Counted from the first letter of the stretch, positions 18,868 through 28,722 are shown. The stretch: 37,588 nt of DNA from Gammaproteobacteria bacterium (GCA_030830685.1 JAURMM010000115.1:1-37588), one strand, 5' to 3'. Numbers and translations are program-made. The notes: generated from the sequence alone by a model not told the origin.

Positions 18868-20742
18868 TCAGACGCGCCGCGCACGCACGATGGCGGCGCC
18901 GATGACAAACAGGGACAGCAGCAGCGGAATGGCCCCGATATTGAGGAACTTGAGCTGCGTTCCGAGCCGCTCGATGTTCTTCTGCAAATCGTGTTGTACG
19001 GCCCTCAGCTGTTTGCGGGTCTTGATCTGCTCCGCCCGGAACAGCTCTATCTCCTTGCGTTGCTCTGGACTGAGGATGGTCTCCGCTCCGCTCTCGCCGC
19101 CGGTCTGGAGTTCCTTCAGCTTGGTTTCCGTCTCCTTGAGCTTGGCCTGCAGGGCTTGCTCCTCATCGCGGTAAGCCGCTTCCGCCTCGCGCTTGATCTG
19201 CTCGACCACCTGGAAGGGACGTGCATAGTCGCCCCGGCTGCGCAGGCTGATGAGATCATCATTGCCACCCAGGTTGTCTATCGCGTTGATGAGGAAGTCT
19301 GCATTGTTCGCAAAAGGGTTGGGCACCTGCATGTCCAGGAAGCGCTGCATGCGTACCCAGAAACGGTCAGCCAGAATGTCGGTATCGGCCACCACGATGA
19401 GATTGATCGGACCTTTCGACTTCGCCAGGTGGTCGGGGTTTCCGGGCCCGCGCTTTTCCTGGTCGTCGAGCGGAGGCCCATCGGGGAAGGCGGTCTCCAC
19501 ATCACCGGTGATGCGGGCGGCGATCACGCTGTCGGGCTTGTCGGCCTTGAATTCCTGCAGCAGGCCGGCCGGATCGCGCACGAACATGATCGCGTCGCGG
19601 GAGAGGGCTCCGGACTCAGGCCCGGTCTTGAGCAGTGGCGTGAACTGCGTCTTCGAGTCCTTGGTCGCCACCAGCATGCCCGCCGAGCCCACGTTCACGG
19701 ATTTCAGCTCATTGGTGATGAAATCATCCCGGTTGAGGCGATCTCCCATGAGCTGCAGCCAAGGAAGGTAGTTGACCTCCCGCGGGCCACGACCGCTGTT
19801 CACGGAGACACGGACCGCCGCTTCCAGATCTCCCACCACCTGATCCTGCGCCATGCCGAGGCCCCATTTGGCGAACAGATCGGGCAGCCCGGAGTCGATG
19901 CGCGGCATCACCATCGGGTTGTTCGGGTCCTGCACAGGCCTGTCTTCCTCCGCCATGGGATCCACGAACACCATCGCCTTGCCGCCGGCGAGCACGAACT
20001 GGTCGATGGCGTAAAGCGTCTTGCGCGGCAGATCTTTCGGGTGAATGACCAACAGGGTGTCGATGTCCTTGTCGACGGTCGCGAGTTCCCGGGCCAGCAC
20101 CCGCACCTCGAAGAACTCCTGCATGAATTCCAGGCTGGTCCAGGCAGGGGCCGGCTGCCCGGTCTGCGGGTCTGGCGTACCGCCCATCACCGGTAGATCA
20201 GAGATGAGTCCGATCACCCGCTTGGTCGGGTTGGCCAGGTTGTAGATGAGTTTGGTGATTTCATACTCCACCGCATCCGCTCGCTCCGGACTGAGGAACG
20301 GGATGGCCAGTTCATCGTCGGTTGCATTGGTGCCCACCAGCCCCAAATAGCCCATGTCCCCGGAAGCACTGATCGGCAACTGCTGGATGCCGTAGCCAAC
20401 TGCCTGGTCCTCTGCTTCGGAGAAGGGCTCAGGCTCGATGACCAGCAACTCGATGCGGCCATCGCTCGCCGCAACGTATTCCTCGAGCAGATCCCGCACC
20501 CGCTTGCCATGGGTCAGGAACTGCGGGATGTCGGCAAACTGGCGGGCCGAAAAATAAAGCCGCAGGGTCACTTTCTCGTCGATGCGCCCGACGATGTTGC
20601 GGCTGCCTTCCGAGAGGGTGAACAGCTTGTTGTTGGTGAGATCCAGTCGGCGGGAGGTGAGCGTTTCGTTGGCAATGATGTTGACGCCGACGAAAAGCGC
20701 GATTGCGACCAGAAAGCTGTACAGGATCTGGGTGCGATTCAT
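18868..20742 (-). CDS. GldG-like ABC transporter auxiliary protein (ABC_transp_aux / GIFT domain)
   Basis: A 624-residue protein. A membrane segment at 7-25 is followed by the family opening RLDLTNNKLFTLSEGS. Next is a Rossmann-like extracytoplasmic region (about 40-480), including VIGLISDLPVMGG and TLLVIHPKDL. A charged coiled coil follows at about 505-590, then a C-terminal membrane segment (about 600-618) ending in a short Arg-rich cytoplasmic tail. This layout matches GldG, a partner of the GldA/GldF transporter in gliding Bacteroidetes. The same fold occurs in IFT proteins of cilia. No gliding genes are present here, so the role is unknown. It starts 2 nt after the permease stop. Confidence 0.88.
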   Translation of the reverse strand: MNRTQILYSFLVAIALFVGVNIIANETLTSRRLDLTNNKLFTLSEGSRNIVGRIDEKVTLRLYFSARQFADIPQFLTHGKRVRDLLEEYVAASDGRIELLVIEPEPFSEAEDQAVGYGIQQLPISASGDMGYLGLVGTNATDDELAIPFLSPERADAVEYEITKLIYNLANPTKRVIGLISDLPVMGGTPDPQTGQPAPAWTSLEFMQEFFEVRVLARELATVDKDIDTLLVIHPKDLPRKTLYAIDQFVLAGGKAMVFVDPMAEEDRPVQDPNNPMVMPRIDSGLPDLFAKWGLGMAQDQVVGDLEAAVRVSVNSGRGPREVNYLPWLQLMGDRLNRDDFITNELKSVNVGSAGMLVATKDSKTQFTPLLKTGPESGALSRDAIMFVRDPAGLLQEFKADKPDSVIAARITGDVETAFPDGPPLDDQEKRGPGNPDHLAKSKGPINLIVVADTDILADRFWVRMQRFLDMQVPNPFANNADFLINAIDNLGGNDDLISLRSRGDYARPFQVVEQIKREAEAAYRDEEQALQAKLKETETKLKELQTGGESGAETILSPEQRKEIELFRAEQIKTRKQLRAVQHDLQKNIERLGTQLKFLNIGAIPLLLSLFVIGAAIVRARRV

Positions 20743-20744
20743 GG

Positions 20745-21479
20745 TCAGCTGCTCTTTCTGGCGTCGATGGCCAGCATGTTGGCGTACAGGAAGAAGCCGA
20801 TCAGCGAGGTGAAGAAGACGATGTCCCGCAGATCAATCACGCCTTTCTGGATGGATGTGGCGTGGGTGAGGAAACTGAAGGAGCTGATCGTGTCCACGAT
20901 CACTGCTGGCGCCCAGGACCGGAAGAAATCCAGCACGATGGGAAATCCGCTCAGATTGAACGCGAAGCAGATCACGAAACTGATGACGAACGCGATGACC
21001 TGGTTGCGCGTCAGGGCCGAGACACAGGAGCCAACCGCGAGGAAACCACCCGCCATGAGCAGGCTGCCGAGGTAGCCTGCAGCAATCACGGTGTTATCGG
21101 GATCGCCGAGATAGTTGACCGTCAGCCACAAGGGGAAAGTCAATGCCAGGGCGAGCGCTGTGAAGAGCCAGGCGGCCAGGAACTTGCCGAGTACGGCATC
21201 GGCGAGCGACACGGGCAGGGTCATCAGCAGTTCAATGGTTCCCGTCTTGCGCTCCTCAGACCACAATCGCATGGAGATGGCGGGAATGAGCAGCATGTAC
21301 AGCCAAGGCAGGTAGCGGAAGAACGGTTCCAGATCTGCCTGGTTGCGTTCATAGAAATTGCCGACATAGAAAGTGAAGATGCCGGCAAGGAACAGGAAGA
21401 TGACAATGAACACATACGCCACCGGGGTGGCGAAGTAGCCGCGGAACTCGCGGCGCATGAGCGTCCCTATGCGGTTCAT
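20745..21479 (-). CDS. ABC-2 type permease (GldF/NosY-like)
   Basis: A 244-residue inner-membrane permease with about six membrane segments (near 20-40, 55-75, 100-125, 135-155, 160-180, 215-240). The loop after the second segment reads MRLWSEERKTGTIELLMTLPV in part, the typical ABC-2 coupling-helix region seen in GldF and NosY. It would dimerise and pair with the ATPase gene it overlaps by 4 nt (ATGA at 21476-21479). The substrate cannot be told from sequence. Confidence 0.9.
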   Translation of the reverse strand: MNRIGTLMRREFRGYFATPVAYVFIVIFLFLAGIFTFYVGNFYERNQADLEPFFRYLPWLYMLLIPAISMRLWSEERKTGTIELLMTLPVSLADAVLGKFLAAWLFTALALALTFPLWLTVNYLGDPDNTVIAAGYLGSLLMAGGFLAVGSCVSALTRNQVIAFVISFVICFAFNLSGFPIVLDFFRSWAPAVIVDTISSFSFLTHATSIQKGVIDLRDIVFFTSLIGFFLYANMLAIDARKSS

Positions 21480-22447
21480 GAGCGATGTCCTCCTGCGCTT
21501 GGGGCGGCGCTGGTCGTGATGGAGCGGAAGACCTCATCGAGCCGGCCGCCTTCGACAAACATTTCCCGAACGGGCCACGCGGCGTCATCAGCGGCCTGGC
21601 GAATGCGCGGAAAGAGGATTTCCCCGGGTTTCGGCAGCACGGTCAGGCGCAGGTAATCTCCGTCGCCGGGACTCTGCTGCAGGCTGGCTACGCCGGGTAA
21701 TGCGCCCAAGGCGGCTTCTACTGCACCGGCCATGGCACTGGGTACAGACAGCGTGACCGCATTGTGAAAGGCCGAGCGGGCGGCGAGTTCCGGCGGCGTG
21801 CCACTGAACAGCAGTTTTCCCTTGGCGATGATCACAGCGCGAGTGCACACCGCATCAACCTCTTCCAGGATGTGGGTGGAGATGATGATGGCCTTGTGGG
21901 GTGACATCTCCCGGATCAGTTGCCGGACTTCGTGCTTCTGGTTGGGATCGAGGCCATCGGTAGGCTCGTCCATGATGAGAATCTCAGGATCATGGAGTAT
22001 CGCCTGTGCGAGTCCGACCCTGCGCTTGAACCCCTTGGAGAGGGTTTCAATGGTCTGGTGCAGAACACCTTCGAGATGAATCTTGGCCACAACCTCGCGG
22101 ATGCGGGCCTGTTTCACCGCCGGCGCCAGGCCCCGGATGTCGCCAATGAAGTCCAGGAAGGTCGCCGGCGTCATTTCGCCGTATGCGGGGGCGCCTTCAG
22201 GCAGGTAACCGATGCGGGATTTTGCCGCTATGGGCGCATCGCCGAGTTCCCGCCCGCAGATTCGCACACTGCCCGCATCCGGGGCGAGGAATCCCGTGAT
22301 CATCTTCATGGTGGTGGATTTGCCCGCCCCGTTGGGGCCGAGGAAGCCCAGAACCTCCCCGCGCGCAACCTTCATCGATACGCCATCCACCGCGACCAGG
22401 CTACCGAACCGCTTGTGCAGATCGGAAACCTCGATCAGGTTGTCCAT
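21476..22447 (-). CDS. ABC transporter ATPase (GldA/CcmA-like)
   Basis: A 323-residue ATPase with Walker A GPNGAGKS, signature [10 protein letters not shown] (in place of LSGGQ, normal for the GldA/NatA group), Walker B ILIMDEP and the switch His in ISTHILEE. About 90 C-terminal residues after the core form an extra domain with beta strands, as often in this subfamily. I chose the ATG at 22447 because AGGGGG lies just upstream. The ATG at 22465 would add six residues with no ribosome binding site. It is the first gene of the four-gene cassette and diverges from mnmG across 238 nt. Confidence 0.93.
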   Translation of the reverse strand: MDNLIEVSDLHKRFGSLVAVDGVSMKVARGEVLGFLGPNGAGKSTTMKMITGFLAPDAGSVRICGRELGDAPIAAKSRIGYLPEGAPAYGEMTPATFLDFIGDIRGLAPAVKQARIREVVAKIHLEGVLHQTIETLSKGFKRRVGLAQAILHDPEILIMDEPTDGLDPNQKHEVRQLIREMSPHKAIIISTHILEEVDAVCTRAVIIAKGKLLFSGTPPELAARSAFHNAVTLSVPSAMAGAVEAALGALPGVASLQQSPGDGDYLRLTVLPKPGEILFPRIRQAADDAAWPVREMFVEGGRLDEVFRSITTSAAPSAGGHRS

Positions 22448-22532
22448 GTTCTTTCCCCCTGTCATTTCACCCGGGATCCCGAGGCCGCCGGCAATCTTTC
22501 ACAGCGCCCCATACCCGTCAACCACGCACAGG

Positions 22533-22548
22533 GACCACAGGTGTGGTC
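22533..22548. promoter_or_regulatory. Operator-like palindrome between the ABC cassette and mnmG
   Basis: GACCACA and TGTGGTC form a perfect 7-bp inverted repeat with a 2-nt spacer in the middle of the divergent intergenic region. This is the shape of a dimeric regulator site. The regulator is unknown. Confidence 0.4.
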
Positions 22549-22619
22549 AAAAGTTTCGGCTTTCAAGGGCCCCGGATGCGCGCGCTGCCGGCGCGCATGG
22601 CCGCTGCCGACGCGCGTTG

Positions 22620-22648
22620 TTGGAGGGGGGCGAGGGGGCAGTTATCCT
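22620..22648 (+). promoter_or_regulatory. Candidate mnmG promoter
   Basis: TTGGAG (22620-22625) and TATCCT (22643-22648) are 17 nt apart, with a start near 22655 and the mnmG ATG at 22686. Both boxes are imperfect. Confidence 0.35.
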
Positions 22649-22685
22649 TGCACCCCCCGAACGTCACGCAACTGGAATACAGGCG

Positions 22686-24575
22686 ATGCGATATCCCGAG
22701 GTCTTTGATGTCATCGTGGTGGGTGGCGGACACGCCGGCACCGAAGCCGCCTTGGCGAGTGCGCGCATGGGCGCGCGCACGCTGCTCCTCACCCACAGCA
22801 TCGAGACTTTGGGCGCCATGTCCTGCAATCCGGCCATCGGCGGAATCGGCAAGGGTCACCTGGTGCGGGAGATTGATGCGCTGGGAGGCATCATGGCGGT
22901 GGCGGCCGATCACTGCGGCATACACTTCAAACGGCTGAATGCCAGCAAAGGGCCGGCGGTGCGCGCAACGCGCGCACAGATTGATCGCGCCCTTTACCGG
23001 TCCTTCATCCGTGATGCACTCGAGCGTCAGCCCAATCTTCGGCTGTTCCAGCAGGCTTGCGACGATCTGGTGGTGGACGGTGACCGGGTCTGCGGAGTGG
23101 TCACGCAGTCCGGGTTGATATTCTCTGCCCCCACCGTGGTCCTGACCGTGGGCACATTCCTGGGCGGGTTGGTGCACGTGGGTGAGGCCACCTACGCCGC
23201 CGGCAGGGCGGGGGAGCCGCCCGCGAACCGCCTGTCGGCGCGTCTGCGCGAGCGGCAGCTGCCGGTCGGGCGCCTGAAGACCGGCACCCCGCCCCGTATC
23301 GACGGCAACACCATTGACTACTCGGTGCTCGAGGCTCAGGCCGGCGATACCCCCGAGCCGGTCTTCTCCCATCTCGGTGATCCCGCACAGCATCCCCGCC
23401 AGACTGTCTGTCACATCACCCAGACCAATGAGCGCACCCACGAGATCATCCGGCAGGGCATAGACCGCTCGCCCATGTACAACGGCCAGATCGAGAGCAC
23501 CGGTCCACGGTACTGCCCCTCGGTGGAAGACAAGGTGATGCGTTTCGCAGGTCGTGAGGCCCACCAGATCTTCGTGGAGCCGGAAGGCCTGCAGACCCGG
23601 GAGGTCTACCCCAACGGTATTTCCACCAGTCTGCCCTTCGACATCCAGTGGGCATTGGTGCGCTCCATTCGGGGCTTTGAATCCGCGCACATCACCCGGC
23701 CTGGGTATGCGATCGAGTATGACTACTTCGACCCCAGGGAAATCATGCCGTGGCTCGAGACGCGATCCATCCAGGGGCTCTTCTTCGCGGGTCAGATCAA
23801 TGGCACGACCGGTTACGAAGAAGCCGCGGCGCAGGGCCTGGTGGCGGGTATCAACGCCGCCCTGCGCGTGAAGGAGCAGGCGCCGTGGTATCCCCGGCGA
23901 GAGGAGGCCTACCTTGGCGTACTTATCGACGATCTGGTGACCCGCGGCACCACCGAGCCCTACCGGATGTTCACGAGCCGGGCCGAATACAGATTGCGCT
24001 TGCGCGAGGACAACGCTGATTTACGTCTCACCCCACAGGGCCGCGCCCTCGGTCTGGTCGATGATACGCGCTGGGCGCACTTCGAACGCAAACGCACTGC
24101 ATTCGAGACCGAGCAGAGACGCCTGGAATCCACCTGGATGAGCCCGGACAGGGTGCCAGCCGATGCAGCCACGGCAGTGCTTGGCCAGGCGCTGCGCAAG
24201 GAGCAGAGCCTCGCGGAGCTCCTGCGACGCCCTGAGGTGGATTATGCGACGCTGATGAACCTGCCGGGCGCGGGGCCAGGCGTCACGGACGGAGCTGTGG
24301 TCGAACAGCTGGAAATCCATGCCCGCTACAGCGGTTACTTCGCACGTCAGGACGAGGAAATCGAACGCGCCCGCCGCCATGAGGACACCACGGTGCCGCG
24401 TGATTTCGATTACGGCGCCGTGCGCGGCCTCTCCAACGAGATCGTGGCCAAGCTCTCCAGCCACCGACCGCACACCCTCGGTCAGGCGGCACGGATCTCT
24501 GGTGTCACTCCGGCCGCTATTTCCCTGCTGCTTGTACATCTGAAGCGCGGTGACCGACGCGTGGCGGTTGGCTGA
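22686..24575 (+). CDS. mnmG: tRNA uridine-5-carboxymethylaminomethyl modification enzyme MnmG (GidA)
   Basis: A 629-residue FAD protein, the E. coli length. The dinucleotide-binding motif [10 protein letters not shown] lies at 13-22, Cys47 is in [14 protein letters not shown], and the catalytic Cys277 is in [10 protein letters not shown]. The C-terminal helical domain, which binds MnmE, is complete. With MnmE it adds the cmnm5 group to U34 of several tRNAs. The ATG at 22686 gives the correct family start. The frame stays open upstream for 158 codons into the divergent ATPase, but that part is not MnmG. rsmG follows 3 nt after the stop. mnmE is not adjacent. Confidence 0.98.
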   Translation: MRYPEVFDVIVVGGGHAGTEAALASARMGARTLLLTHSIETLGAMSCNPAIGGIGKGHLVREIDALGGIMAVAADHCGIHFKRLNASKGPAVRATRAQIDRALYRSFIRDALERQPNLRLFQQACDDLVVDGDRVCGVVTQSGLIFSAPTVVLTVGTFLGGLVHVGEATYAAGRAGEPPANRLSARLRERQLPVGRLKTGTPPRIDGNTIDYSVLEAQAGDTPEPVFSHLGDPAQHPRQTVCHITQTNERTHEIIRQGIDRSPMYNGQIESTGPRYCPSVEDKVMRFAGREAHQIFVEPEGLQTREVYPNGISTSLPFDIQWALVRSIRGFESAHITRPGYAIEYDYFDPREIMPWLETRSIQGLFFAGQINGTTGYEEAAAQGLVAGINAALRVKEQAPWYPRREEAYLGVLIDDLVTRGTTEPYRMFTSRAEYRLRLREDNADLRLTPQGRALGLVDDTRWAHFERKRTAFETEQRRLESTWMSPDRVPADAATAVLGQALRKEQSLAELLRRPEVDYATLMNLPGAGPGVTDGAVVEQLEIHARYSGYFARQDEEIERARRHEDTTVPRDFDYGAVRGLSNEIVAKLSSHRPHTLGQAARISGVTPAAISLLLVHLKRGDRRVAVG

Positions 24576-24578
24576 ATC

Positions 24579-25199
24579 GTGTCGCCCGAGGGAATTCACC
24601 CAGCCGCTGAGGCGGTGGGTCTTGCGCTGGACGAAGCGGCGCTGGCGAGGCTCAATCGCTATGTCGAGCTTGTCTTCAAGTGGCAACGCTTCGCGAACCT
24701 CACGGGGGCGGCGGACGAGGTGGCCTTCATTGCCGACCATGTCGCGGACTGTCTCGCGGTATTGCCGTACATCGACGACATGCCTCTGGCCGACATCGGA
24801 AGCGGCGCGGGCCTGCCCGGACTGGTCATCGCTTGTGCCCGCCCCGCCCTCCAGATTGCCTTGGTGGAACCCCGGGCGAAGCGCGCCCGCTTCTTGCAGC
24901 AATGTGCCATCACGCTCGATCTGCCGCGGGTTGAAGTGATAAATGCCAGAGTCGAGGCTTGGAAGCCCGTGACGCCGCCCGCAACGCTGATCTGTCGCGC
25001 GCTTTCTGCACTTGAAACCTTCGTGGATTCAACCCATCACCTCCTCACGTCGCACACCCGGTTGCTGGCCATGAAGGGACAGGTCCCTGGCGCAGAGCTC
25101 GCCGCGCCGTGGGCAGAGCGGTTCGTATCGGTCATCCACCCGCTGCATGTGCCGGGGCGCGACGCACGATGCCTGATCGAGTTGCGTCCACGTAGCTGA
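24579..25199 (+). CDS. rsmG: 16S rRNA (guanine527-N7)-methyltransferase RsmG (GidB)
   Basis: A 206-residue SAM-dependent methyltransferase (E. coli 207). The SAM-binding motif is ADIGSGAGLPG (71-81), followed by the acidic LVEPRAKRARFLQ strand and the ICRALSAL region. It methylates G527 of 16S rRNA; in other bacteria its loss gives low-level streptomycin resistance. The start is a GTG at 24579. An in-frame stop lies upstream, so no earlier start exists, and no clear ribosome binding site is seen. This fits translational coupling to mnmG, 3 nt before. Confidence 0.96.
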   Translation: MSPEGIHPAAEAVGLALDEAALARLNRYVELVFKWQRFANLTGAADEVAFIADHVADCLAVLPYIDDMPLADIGSGAGLPGLVIACARPALQIALVEPRAKRARFLQQCAITLDLPRVEVINARVEAWKPVTPPATLICRALSALETFVDSTHHLLTSHTRLLAMKGQVPGAELAAPWAERFVSVIHPLHVPGRDARCLIELRPRS

Positions 25200-25228
25200 C
25201 CGAACCGGGCCCGACTCGGGCGTGCGTG

Positions 25229-25237
25229 TGCCATAAT
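25229..25237 (+). promoter_or_regulatory. Candidate extended minus-10 promoter of parAB
   Basis: TG-C-CATAAT (25229-25237) fits an extended minus-10 element in the 114-nt rsmG-parA gap. No good minus-35 box precedes it. Confidence 0.4.
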
Positions 25238-25313
25238 CCGTAGCGCCAGACCGCCTACAGTGGCGCCGCATGCCCTCTGGCAAGCACACAACAAGCAGAG
25301 CCCAGGATTCCGC

Positions 25314-26105
25314 ATGGCCAAGGTCTTCGCGATCGCCAACCAGAAAGGTGGGGTGGGAAAGACCACCACCAGCGTCAATCTCGCCGCTTCCCTGGCGGCT
25401 ACCCGGCGGCGCGTGTTGCTGGTCGATCTCGACCCACAAGGAAACGCCACCATGGGCAGCGGGGTAGACAAGCACCAACTGAAATTGTCGAGTTACGACG
25501 TGCTCCTGAACGGCGCGAGCGTGGCTGAAGCGCGCCAGCCCGCGGTGGAGGCGGGTTATGACATCCTGCCGGCGAATAGCGATCTCACCGGGGCGGAGGT
25601 GGGCCTGCTGGATGAAATCGGCCGCGAACTACGCTTGCGCATGGCGCTTGAGCCGGTGCTAGCTGATTACTCTTATGTGATTGTCGATTGTCCACCGTCA
25701 CTGAACATGCTGACGGTCAATGCGCTCGTTGCCGCCGAGGGCGTCATCATTCCCACCCAGTGCGAGTATTTTGCGCTGGAAGGAATTTCCGCCCTGATGG
25801 ACACGGTGGAGAAAATCCGCCGCATCCTGAACCCCAGACTGCGTATCGAAGGGCTGCTCCGCACGATGTTCGACCCGCGCAACAATCTGGCCAGTCAGGT
25901 CTCCGAGCAGCTCCTGCAGCACTTTGGCGAGAAGGTCTACCAGACCGTGATCCCGCGCAATGTGCGTCTCGCCGAAGCGCCGAGCCATGGCTTGCCGGCA
26001 TTGCTCTACGACAAGTCCTCCAGCGGCGCCATGGCCTATCTGGCCCTTGCCGGCGAGATGTTGCGCCGTGAAGAGGTGCAACCCCACTCCGTGGCTTCCA
26101 AATGA
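25314..26105 (+). CDS. parA: Chromosome partitioning ATPase ParA (Soj)
   Basis: A 263-residue deviant Walker ATPase. Residues 11-17 read KGGVGKT with the signature Lys11 and catalytic Lys16, and LLVDLDPQGN follows at about 37-46. It binds DNA in its ATP form and moves ParB-parS complexes to segregate newly copied origins. The ATG at 25314 follows CAGGA and gives the family start MAKVFAIANQKGG. The longer frame upstream is not supported. Chromosomal ParA is typical at this place between rsmG and the atp operon. parB follows 16 nt after the stop. Confidence 0.96.
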   Translation: MAKVFAIANQKGGVGKTTTSVNLAASLAATRRRVLLVDLDPQGNATMGSGVDKHQLKLSSYDVLLNGASVAEARQPAVEAGYDILPANSDLTGAEVGLLDEIGRELRLRMALEPVLADYSYVIVDCPPSLNMLTVNALVAAEGVIIPTQCEYFALEGISALMDTVEKIRRILNPRLRIEGLLRTMFDPRNNLASQVSEQLLQHFGEKVYQTVIPRNVRLAEAPSHGLPALLYDKSSSGAMAYLALAGEMLRREEVQPHSVASK

Positions 26106-26121
26106 GACGGGAAATGCAAGC

Positions 26122-26985
26122 GTGAACAAGAAACGTGGCTTGGGCAGGGGACTCGACGCCCTGCTGGGAATCGGTGCCGAAAAACCCACGCCCGACGAGA
26201 GCCAGGGTGACACGCTGAGACTGCTTCCCGTGGATCTGATCCAGCGCGGCCGATACCAGCCGCGGCTGACCATTCGCCCCGAAGCGCTGCAGGAACTGGC
26301 CGATTCGATCAAGGCGCAGGGCCTGATCCAGCCGGTACTGGTGCGCGCCTTGGGCGAGGGCGGGCGTTACGAACTGATCGCGGGTGAGCGGCGTTGGCGT
26401 GCGGCCCAGCTGGCTGGGCTGACCGAGCTCCCGGCCATCGTGCGGGTGGTGCCGGACCGCACAGTGATGAGCCTTGCCATCATCGAGAACATCCAGCGCG
26501 AACAACTGAGTCCGCTGGAGGAGGCGCAGGCACTGCAGCGGCTGCTGACTGAATTCGGCATGACGCACCAGGAGGTGGCCGCGGCAATAGGCCGGTCCCG
26601 TGCGGCGGTCTCGAACCTGTTGCGCCTGCTGGAGCTTGGTGTCGACGCTCGACGGCTGCTGGAGGAGGGCGCGCTGGAAATGGGACACGCCAGGGCGCTT
26701 CTGGCGGTCAAGGGCGCGGAGCAGTCGCGGCTGGCCAAACTGGTGGCGGAACGCGGCCTGTCCGTCCGGGCCACCGAGCGACTGGTGCGCCAGGCCCTCG
26801 AGGGTGCGCGCGAGATCCGAACCCCTCCCAAGCCCGATGCGAATGTCCAGAAACTCGAGGCAGATCTGGGCGAGCGACTCGGTGCGGCCGTCACCATCAA
26901 GCATGGTCGAAAGGGCAAGGGCGAACTTGTGATCCGCTACAACTCACTCGACGAACTGGACGGAATTCTGGCGCATATTCGCTGA
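26122..26985 (+). CDS. parB: Chromosome partitioning protein ParB (Spo0J), CTP-dependent clamp
   Basis: A 287-residue ParB. The N-terminal LGRGLDALL (7-15) is the ParA-contacting segment. The CTPase domain has YQPR (45-48), GERRWRA (88-94) and ENIQREQLSPLEEA (122-135). The helix-turn-helix is at about 150-172 (VAAAIGRSRAAVSNLL), and the C-terminal dimer domain covers about 230-287. It loads on parS and spreads as a sliding clamp. The start is GTG at 26122. The ATG at 26114 is out of frame. I found no clear parS sequence in the window by eye. Confidence 0.95.
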   Translation: MNKKRGLGRGLDALLGIGAEKPTPDESQGDTLRLLPVDLIQRGRYQPRLTIRPEALQELADSIKAQGLIQPVLVRALGEGGRYELIAGERRWRAAQLAGLTELPAIVRVVPDRTVMSLAIIENIQREQLSPLEEAQALQRLLTEFGMTHQEVAAAIGRSRAAVSNLLRLLELGVDARRLLEEGALEMGHARALLAVKGAEQSRLAKLVAERGLSVRATERLVRQALEGAREIRTPPKPDANVQKLEADLGERLGAAVTIKHGRKGKGELVIRYNSLDELDGILAHIR

Positions 26986-27041
26986 ATGAGCCGCGCGCGA
27001 TCACGCCTTCCTCAGCCAGTCTGAAGCCAGCCGTCTGCCAT

Positions 27042-27071
27042 TTGACGCCCACTGTTGGAATTCACTAGAAT
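27042..27071 (+). promoter_or_regulatory. Sigma-70 promoter of the atp operon
   Basis: TTGACG (27042-27047) and TAGAAT (27066-27071), each 5 of 6, are 18 nt apart. The predicted start is near 27078, about 33 nt before atpI. It is one of the best promoters in the window, as expected for this highly expressed operon. Confidence 0.7.
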
Positions 27072-27110
27072 GCGCCGCTCCTGTTTTCCCGCCTCGAACG
27101 GTGGCTGTCC

Positions 27111-27485
27111 ATGAGCCGCGATGGCTGGGGGTCTTCATTGCTTGCGACCATCGGTCTGCAAGCGGCAGTGGTGATCATCGCGGGCTTGTTCGCGGCCTTG
27201 GGCGGCAAGCAAATCTCGGTGTCACTGATCGCCGGGGGGATGGCGGTAGTGGTACCGAATGCACTCCTGGCTTTCTACCTCTGGTCAAAAGCGCGGGTTG
27301 CCCGCGCGCTGTCGGCCACTGCCTTCATGGTGGGAGAGTCGCTGAAGCTTGGCGCGACGGTCGCACTGCTGTTCATCGCGACGAGGGTGCTGGGGCAAGC
27401 GGCGGTTTGGCCCGCATTGGTGGCGGGGGTCTTCCTCGCACTGAAAGGACAATGGCTGGCCGTGTGGTTCACACGAGACAGCTGA
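27111..27485 (+). CDS. atpI: ATP synthase subunit I (AtpI)
   Basis: A 124-residue membrane protein with about four hydrophobic segments (11-30, 38-58, 67-90, 96-117). It occupies the first place in the atp operon, which with size and topology identifies it as AtpI. The family helps assemble the c-ring and may carry magnesium; it is not part of the finished enzyme. An ATG at 27111 has only a weak ribosome binding site, which suits low translation relative to the other subunits. Confidence 0.9.
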   Translation: MSRDGWGSSLLATIGLQAAVVIIAGLFAALGGKQISVSLIAGGMAVVVPNALLAFYLWSKARVARALSATAFMVGESLKLGATVALLFIATRVLGQAAVWPALVAGVFLALKGQWLAVWFTRDS

Positions 27486-27549
27486 GAGCGGTCGGGCCCG
27501 ATGCCCGTCCTGGCAGACTCAAACGAGCGATAGTCGAGCGTAGAACCAC

Positions 27550-28353
27550 ATGGCCACAGGACACGAGCTGACACCCACCGGCTACATCCAGCACCACCTG
27601 ACGTTCAATGCGCAGGCCGGTGAAACGCCCTTCTGGACCTGGCACATGGACACCATCGTCACTTCCGTGATTCTGGGAGTGCTGACTTTCGGTTTTCTGG
27701 CATGGGTCGTCAGCGGTGCGACCGCCGGAGTGCCCGGCAAGCGCCAGGCCTTCGTCGAACTGCTGATCGAATTCGTCAATGATCAGGCGAAGAGCATTTT
27801 TCACGGCGACCTGCGCTTCATCGCGCCGCTCGCCCTGACAGTTTTTGTCTGGGTATTTTTCATGAATGCGATGGACTTCCTGCCCATTGACATCATGGCT
27901 CTCTTCTACAAGAACGCGCTGGGGCTTGAGTACTGGCGGTCAGTGCCTACGGCCGACGTCAACACCACCTTTGCCCTCGCTCTGACCGTCTGGTTCCTGA
28001 TGATTTTCTTCGCCATCAAGGTAAAGGGAGTGCGGGGATTCATTCACGAACTTTTCTGCGCGCCGTTCGGGGGCAATCCCCTGCTCTGGCCCTTCAACTT
28101 CATGTTCAATCTCGTGGAATACGTTTCCAAGCCCCTGTCGCACAGCCTGCGTCTGTACGGAAACATCTACGCGGGCGAAATCATCTTCATGCTGCTTGGC
28201 CTGTGGGCAGCAACGGGTGTTGCAGGGACGATCTTCGGCGGCATTCTCTCGGCGGGATGGGCCATATTCCATATCCTGATCGTCGGGCTCCAGGCCTTCA
28301 TCTTCATGATGCTGACCATCGTCTATATCGCAATGGCGCATGAAGGCCATTGA
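27550..28353 (+). CDS. atpB: F1Fo ATP synthase subunit a
   Basis: A 267-residue membrane subunit (E. coli 271). About five to six membrane helices are visible, and the essential arginine is Arg201 in [12 protein letters not shown], matching Arg210 of E. coli. It forms the two proton half-channels against the c-ring. It lies 64 nt after atpI. The ribosome binding site is weak. Confidence 0.97.
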   Translation: MATGHELTPTGYIQHHLTFNAQAGETPFWTWHMDTIVTSVILGVLTFGFLAWVVSGATAGVPGKRQAFVELLIEFVNDQAKSIFHGDLRFIAPLALTVFVWVFFMNAMDFLPIDIMALFYKNALGLEYWRSVPTADVNTTFALALTVWFLMIFFAIKVKGVRGFIHELFCAPFGGNPLLWPFNFMFNLVEYVSKPLSHSLRLYGNIYAGEIIFMLLGLWAATGVAGTIFGGILSAGWAIFHILIVGLQAFIFMMLTIVYIAMAHEGH

Positions 28354-28677
<324 letters not shown>

Positions 28678-28722
28678 GCCGGAAACCGGATCCAGACCTC
28701 CAGCGACGGGAAAACTGCAACG

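Noticed and set aside
18991..20196. A 401-codon plus-strand frame opposite the GldG-like gene
   Set aside because: It is antisense to a gene with clear family features, and its product is an unstructured His/Arg/Gly-rich translation.
22212..22685. A 158-codon upstream extension of mnmG
   Set aside because: It is antisense to the ABC ATPase, and MnmG homologues begin at the ATG at 22686 with the correct 629-residue length.
22448..22685. An origin of replication next to mnmG
   Set aside because: The gap is GC-rich, has no DnaA box better than a three-mismatch TTATCCTTG, and no dnaA gene is near.
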